From positions 1-18,122 of the forward strand of contig JBILTF010000045.1 of the NCBI GenBank assembly GCA_044371675.1: a DNA stretch of 18,122 nucleotides, written 5' to 3'. A program made the translations under genes and the position numbers. Source of the DNA: CAIZGX01 sp044371675 (GTDB lineage Bacteria > Bacteroidota > Bacteroidia > Flavobacteriales_D > Sanyastnellaceae). The stretch's first letter is position 1, and every line of letters begins with the position of its first letter. Below are positions 7,799-14,400 of this stretch, piece after piece. The notes below the pieces were generated by a model. That model made no database searches. It saw only the letters and a list, made by a program, of their open reading frames with translations, and was not told the DNA's origin.

Positions 7799-8128
7799 CT
7801 AGCAACATTTATTTTGTTTCGAAATTTTATTCTCTATTGTTTCAAAATAGACCTTTATTTTTTGAATGATCTTTTCATTCAGGCAGTAGCAGATGGTATT
7901 TCCTTCAATGGAGCCTTGAATGATTCCAGCAGACTTCAATTCCTTCAGATGCTGTGAGACCGTGGGCTGCGCAAGGGGCAGTTTGTTCACGATGTCTCCG
8001 CATATACAAGACTCTACATTCATTAGATACTCAACAATAGCAATACGTGCAGGATGCGCAATGGCTTTCAACAATGAAGCAGTTTCGTTTTGTTTTTTGT
8101 TGAATAAGTCTGATTTCGTGGTTCCCAT
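7799..8128 (-). CDS. arsR: ArsR-family arsenic-responsive repressor
   Basis: A 109-residue winged-helix metalloregulator expected to repress the ars operon and release DNA when arsenite binds. The recognition helix region is LAQPTVSQHLKELKSAGII (52-70). Just before it, ESCICGDIV (39-47) carries a Cys41-x-Cys43 pair at the place of the alpha-3 As(III) site of classical ArsR (ELCVCDL). Extra cysteines occur at 80 and 82 (TICYCLN) and at the C-terminus (108-109), so the metal site could include these too. It is the first gene of arsR-DUF6428-acr3-arsC, 1 bp before the next start. A perfect 12-bp palindrome starts 12 nt upstream of the ATG and is a likely operator (autoregulation, inferred). Confidence 0.92.
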   Translation of the reverse strand: MGTTKSDLFNKKQNETASLLKAIAHPARIAIVEYLMNVESCICGDIVNKLPLAQPTVSQHLKELKSAGIIQGSIEGNTICYCLNEKIIQKIKVYFETIENKISKQNKCC

Positions 8129-8139
8129 ATTGTATTTGT

Positions 8140-8209
8140 ATATTGCAATATTACGATAAATATTTCAACAAAGTTGCAATACGCTTTGCGATGACACAAC
8201 AAAGTTGTG
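8140..8209. promoter_or_regulatory. putative ars operator/promoter region with repeated palindromes
   Basis: Upstream of arsR there is a perfect 12-bp palindrome, ATATTGCAATAT (8140-8151). TTGCAATA recurs exactly 31 bp further on (8143 and 8174). A second palindromic element, CAACAAAGTTG, occurs at 8166-8176 and 8197-8207, again 31 bp apart; the second copy extends to the arms CACAAC/GTTGTG. The best -7 candidate on the minus strand is TAATATTG (8146-8153), one mismatch from TAnnTTTG, lying inside the first palindrome. Binding of ArsR here would block transcription. This is inferred from position and symmetry only. Confidence 0.5.
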
Positions 8210-8266
8210 ATGACAATCTGCGATTGATGACAGCGGAGCTGATGACCCTGCGGAATGAATTTCGCG

Positions 8267-8296
8267 AAAATAAAAAAGGCTTCCGAAGAAGCCTTT
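8267..8296 (-). terminator. Rho-independent terminator after tRNA-Leu
   Basis: Arms AAAGGCTTC (8275-8283) and GAAGCCTTT (8288-8296) enclose the loop CGAA. Reading on the minus strand the hairpin is followed by TTTTTTATTTT. It starts 6 bp past the tRNA-Leu 3' end and separates that transcript from arsR. Confidence 0.88.
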
Positions 8297-8301
8297 CTCT
8301 G

Positions 8302-8383
8302 TACCCAGAGTGGGAATCGAACCCACATGCCCGAGGACACACGATTTTGAGTCGTGCGCGTCTACCAATTCCGCCATCTAGGC
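8302..8383 (-). tRNA. tRNA-Leu (anticodon CAA)
   Basis: An 82-nt class II tRNA. The acceptor strands are GCCTAGA (8383-8377) and TCTGGGT, with discriminator A at 8302. The D region GCGGAATTGGTAGACGC is typical of tRNA-Leu. The anticodon stem CACGA/TCGTG encloses the loop CTCAAAA, giving anticodon CAA (8347-8349) for codon UUG. A long variable arm follows, then the T arm GTGGG-TTCGATT-CCCAC. CCA is not encoded. The first acceptor pair is G-U, which is slightly unusual. It has its own promoter, overlapping the rseP stop, and its own terminator. Confidence 0.95.
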
Positions 8384-8405
8384 ATTTCCTCTCATTAGAG
8401 GAGTG

Positions 8406-8434
8406 CAAATATAAACACGTTTTTTACTTTCCAA
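8406..8434 (-). promoter_or_regulatory. promoter of tRNA-Leu, overlapping the end of rseP
   Basis: On the minus strand a TTG (8434-8432) is followed after 18 bp by TATATTTG (8413-8406), an exact Bacteroidota TAnnTTTG box, which continues into CACTCC. The -33 element lies inside the last codons of rseP, whose stop is at 8424-8426. Between promoter and tRNA, TCCTCT/AGAGGA (8387-8402) can form a 6-bp hairpin in the precursor 5' leader. Confidence 0.72.
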
Positions 8435-9740
8435 CTACAGCTCTTAAAATATCTAGGATATTTCCCCAAAGCATAAGTCCTAGAAGAAGCACCATTCCTA
8501 CAACTTGCGCTTTCTCGAGAATCTTTTGACTTACGGCTCTTCCCGTAATCATTTCCCACAATAGGAACATTACATGTCCACCATCCAATGCTGGAATAGG
8601 AAGCATATTCATGAAGGCTAAGATTAACGAAATGAAAGCTGTGCGTTCCCAGAAGATAGCCCAGTCCCACGTGTCTGGAAACATCTTTGCGAACGATCCG
8701 AATCCGCCTACCTGCTTCGCTCCTGAAGAAGAGAACAAATATTTCAATTGACTTCCGTAGTCGGTGAATGTCTCCCATGCCCATTTAGCACCGGCCGGAA
8801 TTGCTGCGAAAAATCCGTAATGAAGGGTTTCCACACCGAATTGTTTTACGTCTGCTTTCGGAATGAAACCAATGGTTCCATCGTCGTTAATGCCAACATT
8901 TAACTGCACTTCTTCTCCGCTTCTCTTCACCCACATTGGAACGGTCTGTCCTTTTTTATTAGATAATTCCGCTTTGATGTCGTTGAAATAAATCGAATGA
9001 ACATCGCCCAAACCAACAACGCTATCTCCTTTCATTAAACCCGCTTCTGCGGCTTTGTTTCCAGCCACAACGCTATCTACTACGCACGGAAGTCTTACCG
9101 AAAATGGCGCAGACTTCACTCCACCGTCTACCAATTGCTGACCAATGTTTGCAGGAATTGAAATATCCATTTTCTGTCCGTTTCTTTCAATAGTAACGGT
9201 TGAAATATTATCTACGAGAAGTGATTTGTTTACTTCGCTGAAGCTTTCAGGACGTTCTCCGTTTAGGGCTAAAATTTTATCTCCCTCTTGGAATCCGGCT
9301 GCCTTCATGGTTTCGTTCACGTGCACTCCGAACTTCACATTTTCAACCGGGAGAACATCGCGTCCCCACATTCCAAGTATGATCGCATAAAGAACAAAAC
9401 CAACGATCATGTTTACGATAACTCCGCCCATCATAACGATGAGTCGTTGCCAAGCTGGTTTCGCACGGAATTCCCAATCTTGTGGTGGAAGAGCCATGGC
9501 TTCTTTGTCCATGCTTTCGTCTACCATTCCGGCGATTTTCACGTATCCGCCCAGTGGCAGCCAACCGATACCGTATTCGGTGTCTCCTTTTTTCTTCTTG
9601 ATTAGGCTGAACCAGGGGTCGAAGAAGAGGTAAAATTTCTCTACGCGAATTTTGAAGAGACGCGCCGGAATGAAGTGCCCTAGTTCGTGAAGAATAATAA
9701 GAATGGAAAGGGAAAGTATGAGTTGAAACGCTAGAATCAT
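8424..9740 (-). CDS. rseP: RseP-like site-2 zinc metalloprotease with two PDZ regions
   Basis: An inner-membrane intramembrane protease of the M50B/RseP family, which in other bacteria cleaves anti-sigma factors and leftover signal peptides. The 438-residue product has the zinc motif HELGH in its first membrane segment (18-22), the second half of the active site NMLPIPALDGGH (LDGGH at about 385-389), and two PDZ-like regions between (about 130-205, with GFQEGDKILALNGE; about 220-290, with AGLMKGDSVVGLGDV). GGYVKIAGM is the usual membrane-associated loop. The frame runs open to 9899, but ATG at 9740 puts HELGH at the canonical distance and follows an exact -7 box. The physiological substrate cannot be inferred here, since no anti-sigma gene is adjacent. 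Confidence 0.93.
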   Translation of the reverse strand: MILAFQLILSLSILIILHELGHFIPARLFKIRVEKFYLFFDPWFSLIKKKKGDTEYGIGWLPLGGYVKIAGMVDESMDKEAMALPPQDWEFRAKPAWQRLIVMMGGVIVNMIVGFVLYAIILGMWGRDVLPVENVKFGVHVNETMKAAGFQEGDKILALNGERPESFSEVNKSLLVDNISTVTIERNGQKMDISIPANIGQQLVDGGVKSAPFSVRLPCVVDSVVAGNKAAEAGLMKGDSVVGLGDVHSIYFNDIKAELSNKKGQTVPMWVKRSGEEVQLNVGINDDGTIGFIPKADVKQFGVETLHYGFFAAIPAGAKWAWETFTDYGSQLKYLFSSSGAKQVGGFGSFAKMFPDTWDWAIFWERTAFISLILAFMNMLPIPALDGGHVMFLLWEMITGRAVSQKILEKAQVVGMVLLLGLMLWGNILDILRAVVGK

Positions 9741-9758
9741 ATACAATTTTTGTAGAAT

Positions 9759-9766
9759 CAAAAGTA
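9759..9766 (-). promoter_or_regulatory. -7 promoter box of rseP
   Basis: The minus strand reads TACTTTTG, an exact TAnnTTTG match, 18 nt upstream of the ATG at 9740. There is no TTG at -33. It supports the 9740 start over the longer frame. Confidence 0.45.
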
Positions 9767-9805
9767 CATCGCAGAAAATGAAAAGAAGTATTTTTTTTGT
9801 GAATG

Positions 9806-9838
9806 TTGTTGTGGAATTAAAAATGTTGGTTAAATTTG
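9806..9838 (+). promoter_or_regulatory. Bacteroidota promoter, probably for tRNA-Asn
   Basis: TTG at 9809-9811 (or 9806-9808) is followed after 19 (or 22) bp by TAAATTTG (9831-9838), an exact match to the -33/-7 consensus. The downstream sequence CACCTCTC resembles that after the tRNA-Leu box (CACTCCTC). It points to tRNA-Asn, but with a leader of about 105 nt, longer than usual. Confidence 0.6.
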
Positions 9839-9948
9839 CACCTCTCTTGAAATCCCTGACGGGTGCTTTATTCTGGTTACGACAGAAGACTGAAGACAAA
9901 GAGGAGTTGTTTTTGTTGGAATGAATAGTTCCACTAAAAATGTTAAAT

Positions 9949-10022
9949 TCCTTAGTAGCTCAGTTGGTTAGAGCACATGACTGTTAATCATGGGGTCCCT
10001 GGTTCGAGTCCAGGCTGGGGAG
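9949..10022 (+). tRNA. tRNA-Asn (anticodon GTT)
   Basis: A 74-nt tRNA. The acceptor strands are TCCTTAG (9949-9955) and CTGGGGA (10015-10021), with discriminator G at 10022. The D arm GCTCAGTTGGTTAGAGC is intact. The anticodon stem CATGA/TCATG encloses CTGTTAA, giving anticodon GTT (9983-9985). The T arm is CCTGG-TTCGAGT-CCAGG. CCA is not encoded. A strong terminator begins 2 bp after the tRNA. Confidence 0.96.
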
Positions 10023-10024
10023 CG

Positions 10025-10052
10025 AAGCCTTGCAGAAATGCGAGGCTTTTTT
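10025..10052 (+). terminator. Rho-independent terminator after tRNA-Asn
   Basis: A hairpin with arms 10025-10034 (AAGCCTTGCA) and 10039-10048 (TGCGAGGCTT), one U-G pair and a GAAA tetraloop, followed by a run of T (10047-10052). Confidence 0.9.
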
Positions 10053-10060
10053 GTTGGAAA

Positions 10061-10140
10061 ACTTTTCCCTTCGGGACGTAGCCACATGGTGGACTAATCC
10101 CGTTGGGATGTATCCGCTCTGCGGACTTTTCCCTTCGGGA
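10061..10140. repeat. 32-bp tandem repeat array of paired mini-hairpins (2.5 units)
   Basis: Unit A (10061-10092) and unit B (10093-10124) are 32 bp each, and a half unit (10125-10140) repeats the first 16 bp of unit A exactly (ACTTTTCCCTTCGGGA). Each full unit holds two small inverted repeats: CCC-TTC-GGG and CCAC-ATG-GTGG in A; ATCCC-GTT-GGGAT and CCGC-TCT-GCGG in B. The second stem varies in a pair-preserving way (A-T in A is G-C in B), so structure seems to be conserved rather than sequence. No gene is visible in it on either strand. It lies between the tRNA-Asn terminator and the 30-residue remnant. It resembles REP-type intergenic elements; I cannot tell whether copies exist elsewhere in the genome. 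Confidence 0.8.
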
Positions 10141-10151
10141 TAAAAAAATAA

Positions 10152-10244
10152 TTAGCGAACCGCTTCTTCCAATTTCGCAATATCGAACTTCGACATTTGC
10201 ATGAACGCATAAGCCGCTTTCGGTGCGGTTTCGGGTTTGGTCAT
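10152..10244 (-). pseudogene. 30-residue ORF resembling the C-terminal tail of a PhnB-like VOC protein
   Basis: The ORF has 30 codons. Its ATG overlaps the TGA of the AHSA1 gene (ATGA, 4-bp overlap), so it could be translated by coupling. The product ends AYAFMQMSKFDIAKLEEAVR. This resembles the helical C-terminal tail of PhnB-like VOC/glyoxalase-fold proteins often labelled '3-demethylubiquinone-9 3-methyltransferase', which read roughly 'AMM.M.K.DIA.LE.A'. I infer a remnant of a deleted VOC gene or of a former AHSA1-VOC arrangement. It could instead be a real small peptide. The similarity is from memory of the family and should be treated as moderate. Confidence 0.5.
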
Positions 10245-10651
10245 TCGCTTGACGATTCCACATAATTCTTAAAACGATCAAGAATCATCTGCCAACCCAT
10301 GCGTTGCATGTCTTCCGGATTCTGATTTTCAGCTTCGAACTCTTCGGTGACCTTCACTCCTCCTTCTACTTCTTCAAACGTGGTATTCCACAACCTTCCA
10401 TCTTCCAAAATGACGTCGATGCGCTCATTCACCACTACAGAGGTATACGTTCCACTAAAATCAAATTGAAACGAAGCGTCGCGTGCAGCCATGGTGAATG
10501 TAAAACTTCCACCTACTGTTAAATCTACTCGTGCAGCCGGACAATGCCAATCGACGTCAGCGAAATTCCAATTGCAAATGTGTTCCGGAGTAGTCCAAAT
10601 CTTCCAAACATTTTCAACGGAAGAATTGATGTGCGTATCAATTTTTATCAT
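10241..10651 (-). CDS. SRPBCC (AHSA1/START-like) domain protein
   Basis: A 136-residue cytoplasmic protein of the AHSA1/SRPBCC hydrophobic-cavity fold. Features are the N-terminal strand IDTHINSSVENVWKIWTTPE, the segment CPAARVDLTVGGSFTFTMAARDAS, the strand FDFSGTYTSVVVNERI, and the long C-terminal helix QRMGWQMILDRFKNYVES that closes the cavity. The family binds or shields small hydrophobic ligands; no ligand can be named. The length is normal. The ATG at 10651 is preceded by an exact -7 box only 4 nt away, which suggests a leaderless or near-leaderless mRNA. Its stop overlaps the start of the 30-residue remnant. Confidence 0.85.
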   Translation of the reverse strand: MIKIDTHINSSVENVWKIWTTPEHICNWNFADVDWHCPAARVDLTVGGSFTFTMAARDASFQFDFSGTYTSVVVNERIDVILEDGRLWNTTFEEVEGGVKVTEEFEAENQNPEDMQRMGWQMILDRFKNYVESSSE

Positions 10652-10655
10652 GATG

Positions 10656-10663
10656 CAAAACTA
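10656..10663 (-). promoter_or_regulatory. -7 promoter box of the AHSA1 gene (predicted leaderless)
   Basis: The minus strand reads TAGTTTTG, an exact TAnnTTTG match, with 4 nt between it and the ATG at 10651. Transcription would start at or very near the A of the ATG. No TTG is seen at -33 spacing. Confidence 0.4.
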
Positions 10664-10727
10664 ACAAAACAAAAAAGATATTTAGGCTTCGGATTTTTTC
10701 GAACTACCTTGAAAAAAAATAAATCAA

Positions 10728-11387
10728 ATGTGCTTTTCTTCTACTGCTAGTTTCTCTGCCTCACTTGTTATTGGAACCATTGGTGTAGTTACGTATAAAA
10801 AGAGCAAAGATTCCAATTTGAAATTCTTAGGAGCCATTCCGTTTCTCTTCGCGGTTCAGCAATTCACAGAAGGATTCGTGTGGTTAAGTTTCAACAATTT
10901 CAACTTTCAATTTATTCAAGAAACGGCCACCAAAGCGTTCTTGTTTTTCGCTTGGGTCTTGTGGCCCATACTTATGCCCTATTCCATTTATCACATTGAA
11001 GAACCTGGAGTCAAAAAGAAGATTAACTTCTATTTACTTCTATTGGGAATCGTATCTGGACTTCATTCCATTTATATGCTCTTCGCCGATAACGTGCAGC
11101 CTTTAGTGAACGACTTTCACATTGATTATATCGTCTCTACTTCCACCTTTGAAAAAAAGATTCAAATCATTCAGCAGATCAGTTATGTCGTTGTGACAGT
11201 GTTGCCTTTGTTCGTTTCTTCTTTGAAAGGCGCGAAGGTTTTAGCAACAGCGAATTTCATTGCGCTTATTTCAGCATTCATCTTTTTCAAACATTCACTG
11301 CCGAGTACCTGGTGTTTTTTCGCGGCTATTTTAAGTGGAATTATTTACTGGATTGTTCGAATGAATTCGAAGAAGACCATTGTTTAA
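10728..11387 (+). CDS. DUF6629 family integral membrane protein
   Basis: A 219-residue protein of unknown function with seven hydrophobic segments (about residues 7-23, 33-55, 67-88, 98-119, 147-162, 173-188 and 193-211). The N-terminus MCFSSTASFSAS and the segment IPFLFAVQQFTEGFVW match the DUF6629 pattern (MCFSxxASF ... FxxQQxxEGxVW). The immediately post-initiator Cys2 is characteristic of the family. Polar residues in the second segment (Gln, Glu) may form a functional site inside the membrane, by inference. I see no convincing promoter box in the 76 bp before it. It converges on the giant secreted-protein gene, with a bidirectional terminator between them. Confidence 0.8.
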   Translation: MCFSSTASFSASLVIGTIGVVTYKKSKDSNLKFLGAIPFLFAVQQFTEGFVWLSFNNFNFQFIQETATKAFLFFAWVLWPILMPYSIYHIEEPGVKKKINFYLLLLGIVSGLHSIYMLFADNVQPLVNDFHIDYIVSTSTFEKKIQIIQQISYVVVTVLPLFVSSLKGAKVLATANFIALISAFIFFKHSLPSTWCFFAAILSGIIYWIVRMNSKKTIV

Positions 11388-11403
11388 TTGAATTCATTTT
11401 CAT

Positions 11404-11435
11404 AAAAAAAGCCCTTCCAATCGGAAGGGCTTTTT
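11404..11435. terminator. bidirectional Rho-independent terminator
   Basis: Arms GCCCTTCC (11411-11418) and GGAAGGGC (11423-11430) enclose AATC, with an A run (11404-11410) before and a T run (11431-11435) after. It can serve both the DUF6629 gene (+) and the giant secreted-protein gene (-), which converge here. Confidence 0.9.
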
Positions 11436-11452
11436 CATTACCTAATTACTAA

Positions 11453-14400
11453 CTACTTCTGAACCATCATACGTTGTGTTTGAAGTTCTCCATTATAGAT
11501 GGCTTCCACTAAGTACAATCCGTTTGCAAGTGGACGCTCGAAGGTGATGTTCGTATTCAAGACTCCGTTCACTACGTAACGACTGCTCCATACTTGTTTA
11601 CCCATTGCGTCTACAATGCGAATTTGAACGTTCTCTGAAGTAATTCCAGAAAGATTAATGTTCACATCTGTTCCGTGCGTTGGGTTTGGATACAAACTCA
11701 AGTTCGCTTCGTTTGCTATGAGTAAGTCGCGTGTAGCATTTCCGTTAACCTCACTTCCTTGTTCCAGTACCATTCCGGCAGAACCAACGATACACATGTA
11801 ATACGTTGGTCCCCACTGGTAGTTAGAACCAGTACTTGCCACAATTGGCGCTGTTCTTACCGCATAGGTCTTACCGTTTTGCAATCCTGCAACTGTTCCA
11901 AGATTTATGTAGTTGGAAGCCGCGCCGCGGTTTACAGGAATTGGCAATCCAACTGTTGCAAAAGTTAACGGATTCACTTCTGTGAACTCCCATCTCCAGT
12001 TAGTTATTCCGCACACCCATGGTAATGACGCGACGACAGATCCTCTGAATCGTGTTCCGTTCAAGCATTGGTCAGATGTCCTTAATGAAGTAGCCGGTTG
12101 ACTTACTGTACTCATGGTACAAGCAGACAAGCCAGGAACTGCAATAACTTCTGGATTACCCGCACCGTCTAACAACGTGTAAGTACTTGTGATTAAAACG
12201 TTATAGGTTGAACCATATGGCAACGAAGGTGAAACATTACTCAACACGCAGATATCTGACGTCTGTGTGCGTGTGTATACGTTTCCTGATGCATTACCGC
12301 TAATTCCAGTGAACGTAAACGTGTAGGTTGTTCCAGTGCCGCCATAAGTTGCTTTGAAGTATTGACAAAGGCTATATGGACCTGGTCCGTAATCACAGCC
12401 TCCGCGCTTCAACATTTTTACGCAAATCGTGTAAGAACCAATTCCCAAGGCACTGTTGTAGTTTCTTACGCCAATCTTATAAACTTGACCAGCAGTTAAT
12501 CCAGAGAAGTTCAAAACTTCTCCACCTAATCCTGCTACCGCATTTTCCGTCGCAAGTAAAACACCAGTATTCGATTGCAATTCAATAAAAATATCATTTG
12601 CTGTTGAACCAACTACAATACTTGCCGCTTCTGACGTTGCGGTGAAATAATGCCACTTGTCTTCACCTGTTAGACATATAGACTGCGAGGACAGCGAAGA
12701 AGTAAATCCTGCAAGTGTATGACTTTGTGTTACACAACCTGGATAGAAGTTGGTCCAAACATATTGAGAAGTAGCAGGGCTCTCTCCAGCTAGTTGATCA
12801 GACAAACAACCATCGTTTACAACTCCATCGCAATCGTCGTCGATTGAATTAATACAAATTTCAGTTGCTCCTGGATTAACTGCAGAACTTAGATCGTTAC
12901 AATCAGTGTTGTTCGCTACCATACCCATCGGAGCAGAGCAAGCAATTGTTGCTGTTCCAGCTCCGTAACCGTCGCTATCAGCGTCCAAGTACCATGCAGT
13001 TGTTGGGTTAATGGCTGAATTTGCATCGTTGCAATCGGTATTGTTTTGCACGTATCCAACTGGTTGAGAACATGCACTTGTTGCTGCTCCTGCTCCGTAG
13101 CTGTCTCCGTCAACGTCTGCGTAATAGTTTGTGAAAGTTAATCCTTCGTCTGCTGCACCCGAACAGTTATCGTCTGCGCTGTTACACAATTCAGTAGCAC
13201 CTGGATTAACAGCAGCTAATGCATCGTTACAATCTGTGCTGTTTGCAACATATCCATAAGGTTGTGTGCAATAGCTTAGAGTTGTTGATACATTTCCGTA
13301 TCCATCAGCATCAGCATCTACATACCAAGTTGAAGGTGTGCAAGGAGCAAAGGCCACTGCACGGAATGCCTTATTTGTTGCTACCAACAACGTTGAAACA
13401 ATGTTCAATGTAGGTGTTGACGAACCGTTGTCATCGAAGTAAAGGACTTGTGTTCCTCCTTGCGTTCCGCTTGTGTTTGAAACTGTAGCATAGATTCTTG
13501 GATTCACTCCAGCGTAGAAATCTACAGCAATACCGTAGGCACCTGTTGAAGTTCCTACTCCAATCGTATAAGCCAGCGACCAAACGCCTGCTGTTTTCAC
13601 CCACTTCTGAATCCCACCGCCTGCGCCCGTTCTAGAATCGGCAATGTAACAAACGGTCTCAGCAGTATTGAATTGGAATCCGTATGGACTTGAAGAACCA
13701 TCGGTTGGAATAACATTCGTCGAAAGTTGTCCAGTAGTTGTTGGTAAACCGGTTCCTACTTTGTAAAGACCTCTTGTTCCGCCACCAGTTGTGAAGTATA
13801 AATTTCCGTTGTGAATACCAACTGTTCTTGTATTTGAAACGGAACTTGATACAGAAGTTGGAGTGCCTGTTCCCAAGTAACTAATTCCACCCGATTCATT
13901 TCCACCCCAGTAGTTGTTTCCTTCTGAGGCAACGCTTCTAAGATTACCCCCACTATTAGTTAATATTGAAGTAATTCTAGCATAAGATCCATAGCTGTTG
14001 CCAAAAGTTCCAACCGAGCGAAACACGTTTGAAGCCGAAGAAATATTTGATATTCCAGAATTAGCATCGTATCCAGGAATAACCAATTTCGAAAAGTCCG
14101 ACGTGCGAGAAATAAATCCTTCAGAAGTTGAAGAACCCGACATAACTAAGCGATTCGCTCCTGTAGTTGGAAGTGTTATTGTTCCAACTAGACCAGCGGT
14201 ATTGTACTCTTCAATAAAGAATGGTGTTGCTGCTGAGTTCAATGCGCCTGCACCGATACCTACACGTGTAACAACTATATTACCGGCAGTGAAGTTCCCA
14301 TAGGTACACGTAGCGTTGTTCGGACAAGTCACTGCTGCGTTGTAGTTGTTCGCATTTGGATCGAAACATCCTGAAACAGCTCCTTCATCGATTCCTGCAG

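Noticed and set aside
8302..8383. tRNA-Leu or tRNA-Asn as an attachment site for an integrated element
   Set aside because: I see no second copy of either tRNA 3' end in the window, and no integrase or mobile gene nearby.
8151..8408. Open frames over the tRNA-Leu region on both strands
   Set aside because: They translate the tRNA and its terminator; these are common false ORFs in tRNA sequence.
9838..9866. Possible hairpin GCACC/GGTGC downstream of the 9806 promoter
   Set aside because: Only five base pairs with a 19-nt loop, and one arm overlaps the promoter box; not enough to call a terminator or riboswitch.
10061..10140. CRISPR-like repeats
   Set aside because: Units are contiguous with no spacers and each is internally divergent; this is a tandem hairpin repeat, not a CRISPR array.
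9988..10281. Minus-strand 97-codon open frame across tRNA-Asn, the hairpin array and the AHSA1 gene end
   Set aside because: It runs through a tRNA and a structured repeat, and its protein is low-complexity. The open frame is a by-product of the repeat's 32-bp composition; the 30-codon ORF in another frame fits better.
13998..14303. Plus-strand 101-codon open frame opposite the giant secreted-protein gene
   Set aside because: Its valine/proline-rich composition is the shadow of Thr/Asn-rich codons on the other strand, with no promoter and no recognisable family. The same holds for the other plus-strand frames in 11750-16650.
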